This document shows positions 62,875 to 64,000 of a stretch of 64,000 nt of DNA, piece by piece. Each line of letters starts with the position of its first letter. Within the stretch, counting starts at the first letter, position 1. Source of the stretch: JBPYCR01 sp051846915 (GTDB taxonomy: Bacteria > Bacillota > Bacilli > Bacillales > Amphibacillaceae); NCBI RefSeq assembly GCF_051846915.1, contig NZ_JBPYCR010000003.1, positions 120,443 to 184,442 on the forward strand, written 5' to 3'. The notes under the pieces were generated by a model. The model was not told where the DNA came from. It saw only the letters and a program-made list of their open reading frames with translations, and did not search any database. Both the position numbers and the translations under genes were made by a program.

Positions 62875-63114
62875 TTACAAAATTTCAATGCAATCCCCGG
62901 ACGTAATCCCGCAGTCTGTTAATTTCCGGTTGCCATAAAATACTTTGTTTTTATTTATCACGCGAACCCAATTACCATCTTTCGGTATTGCGTTTACTTG
63001 GGAAGCTTGCCATACAATTTCAATGAAATTTTTTAAGTCATGTTGATCCGAAAGACGCAGATCAATACTTTTTTTCTCATAATTTTTTAAATCAACGGAA
63101 ACTTCTATATACAT
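62875..63114 (-). CDS. esaB: Ubiquitin-like type VII secretion protein EsaB (YukD-like)
   Basis: 79 residues, the EsaB/YukD family: MYIEVSVDLKNYEKKSIDLR, IVWQASQVNAIPKDGNWVRV, CGITSGDCIEIL, close to the family length. The start at 63114 matches the conserved MYI start, with AAGGATGG nine bases before; an ATG at 63123 with GAGGA upstream is an alternative. The frame continues into the IS end but that part is spurious. In related bacteria the WXG100 gene (esxA/yukE) sits just upstream; here the space is occupied by the IS. Confidence 0.9.
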   Translation of the reverse strand: MYIEVSVDLKNYEKKSIDLRLSDQHDLKNFIEIVWQASQVNAIPKDGNWVRVINKNKVFYGNRKLTDCGITSGDCIEIL

Positions 63115-63180
63115 GAGGTCCATCCTTTTTTCCTCGTTATTCAACAATATATTAATTCTTGCATGAAAATAGGGCTCTAC

Positions 63181-63223
63181 AATAAATAGTGTTGGTGAAG
63201 AAAATTCACTAACACTATTTATT
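63181..63223. other. Hairpin at the IS left end
   Basis: AATAAATAGTGTTGGTGAA and TTCACTAACACTATTTATT pair at 18 of 19 positions around a 5-base loop. Typical of elements that shield their transposase from outside transcription; it might also stop transcription toward esaB. Confidence 0.75.
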
Positions 63224-63299
63224 AGTATAAAATTAGAAAACAAGTGAGTTTCCCTTTAGAATTAAAGTCGACCAAAACCAAATCCAGGAGGGAAATCAC

Positions 63300-64000
63300 T
63301 TGTCTTATTCTAAGAATATAAAAGTTTTACTCGATATACAAGATAAAAACATTACGATTGTAGAAGATTCTATTCAAATTAAGAAACATCAAGGAATCAT
63401 GACCAAGTTTATTCCAGCTAAACTTACCTACACACCAACACACTGTGCATGTTGTGGGGTTAAGAATGAAAATTATACCGTTTATAAAAATGGCACGAAA
63501 ACATCAAGTATCACCCTACCAATGTCTGGTATATATCCAACGTCTTTAAACTTAAAAAAACAGCGATTTTTCTGTAAAGCTTGTAATACTTCGTTTATTG
63601 CACGTACATCAATTGTCGAAAAACACTGCTTTATTTCAAATCATACAAGAGCGAAAGTACTTATAAAATCAACCGATGCACAATCCCTAACCGACATCGC
63701 CAAAGACTGTTCCGTTTCAACCGCAACAGTGCAACGTATCATAACGAAAGAAACTAAAAAATATAAGCCTTACTATCATGCATTACCAAAACATTTATCG
63801 TTTGATGAATTTAAATATTCAAAGGGCCAAATGGCCTTTGAATATGTTAATGGAGAGACTGGAGACATCCTTGATATTTTGGATCGCCGTGATAGCTATA
63901 CCATCAAAAATCATTTTATTGCCAACTACCAAAGACGCGATTTAAAAGAAGTAGAAACTGTCACCATAGATATGAATGCGGGATATGTGAATGTCATCCA
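63300..64000 (+). CDS. ISL3-family transposase, N-terminal part
   Basis: TTG start at 63300 after AGGAGGG; open to the window end (233 codons of about 400). N-terminal zinc motif THCACCGVKN (C-x2-C) with a second pair FFCKACNTSF; helix-turn-helix SLTDIAKDCSVSTATVQRII near 125-144; and the start of the DDE domain, SFDEFKYSKGQMAF (first Asp near 174) and TIDMNAGY (second Asp near 226). It appears intact as far as seen. Confidence 0.92.
   Translation, partial: MSYSKNIKVLLDIQDKNITIVEDSIQIKKHQGIMTKFIPAKLTYTPTHCACCGVKNENYTVYKNGTKTSSITLPMSGIYPTSLNLKKQRFFCKACNTSFIARTSIVEKHCFISNHTRAKVLIKSTDAQSLTDIAKDCSVSTATVQRIITKETKKYKPYYHALPKHLSFDEFKYSKGQMAFEYVNGETGDILDILDRRDSYTIKNHFIANYQRRDLKEVETVTIDMNAGYVNVI

Larger units (their letters stand above)
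63173..64000 (+). mobile_element. ISL3-family insertion sequence, left end and 5' part
   Basis: The left tip GGCTCTACAATAAATAG (from about 63173) matches the GGCTCTT-type ends of ISL3 elements. A 19-bp near-perfect inverted repeat sits just inside, then the transposase gene reading right. The right end lies beyond the window, so the target duplication (usually 8 bp) cannot be checked. Insertion point is 58 bases before esaB. Confidence 0.85.

Noticed and set aside
63115..63243. N-terminal extension of esaB
   Set aside because: The extension is translated from the IS left end and its hairpin; the family starts at MYIEV.

Overview
The window is AT-rich DNA from a low-GC Gram-positive bacterium of the family Bacillaceae, probably a salt-tolerant relative of Oceanobacillus, Virgibacillus or Lentibacillus. 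The evidence is gene order shared with Bacillus subtilis (trpS-yjbA, fabH/fabF-med-yjaV-yjzD, yitS-yitT-yitU-yitV-yitW, yisL, the yuk/yue type VII secretion locus), strong SD sequences, frequent TTG/GTG starts, and promoters of SigA and SigB type. The genus is inference only.

Layout. 1-11 kb: end of a secreted glycosidase-like gene, trpS, yjbA, a membrane-fused glycerophosphodiester phosphodiesterase, a macro-domain protein, fabF and fabH with a FapR-type operator, then med, yjaV and yjzD. 11-17 kb: a Gly/Tyr/Pro-rich small protein, uppP, then a block with an anaerobic or molybdenum flavour (radical SAM/SPASM enzyme, DUF2249 protein, Crp/Fnr regulator, moaD-moaE-mobB) with two Crp/Fnr-like sites. 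17-24 kb: the yit block interleaved with copies of a long mosaic repeat. 24-26.4 kb: a membrane-anchored GH13 protein that has lost its catalytic residues, and yisL. 26.6-34.7 kb: a catabolic island comprising a tartrate/D-malate dehydrogenase, a semialdehyde dehydrogenase, a GntR/FCD regulator, a DctPQM TRAP transporter and a divergent 2-hydroxyacid dehydrogenase. Both divergent promoters carry the same inverted-repeat operator just downstream of the -10 box, and dctP also has a near-consensus cre site. 34.8-46.5 kb: pyruvate oxidase, HAD phosphatase, SbcCD, a Na+/H+ antiporter and a run of general-stress genes with SigB-type promoters. 46.5-51.1 kb: an M20 deacylase and a multi-subunit amine/imino-acid dehydrogenase split across a divergent promoter. 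51.1-51.8 kb: two tandem copies of the mosaic repeat, then a mechanosensitive-channel-like protein.

53.7-64 kb: a type VII secretion (Ess/Yuk) operon read leftwards, esaB-essB-essC-esaA-essA. It looks compromised. esaA is split by a one-base shift at an A7 tract, and an ISL3-family element sits 58 bp before esaB, separating it from whatever lies beyond, where the EsxA/YukE gene would normally be.

No tRNA, rRNA or CRISPR array was seen. The observations most worth checking are the mosaic repeat family with long-range complementarity, the symmetric downstream-operator arrangement in the TRAP island, the inactive GH13 protein, the apparent non-canonical start of dctQ, and the esaA frameshift.
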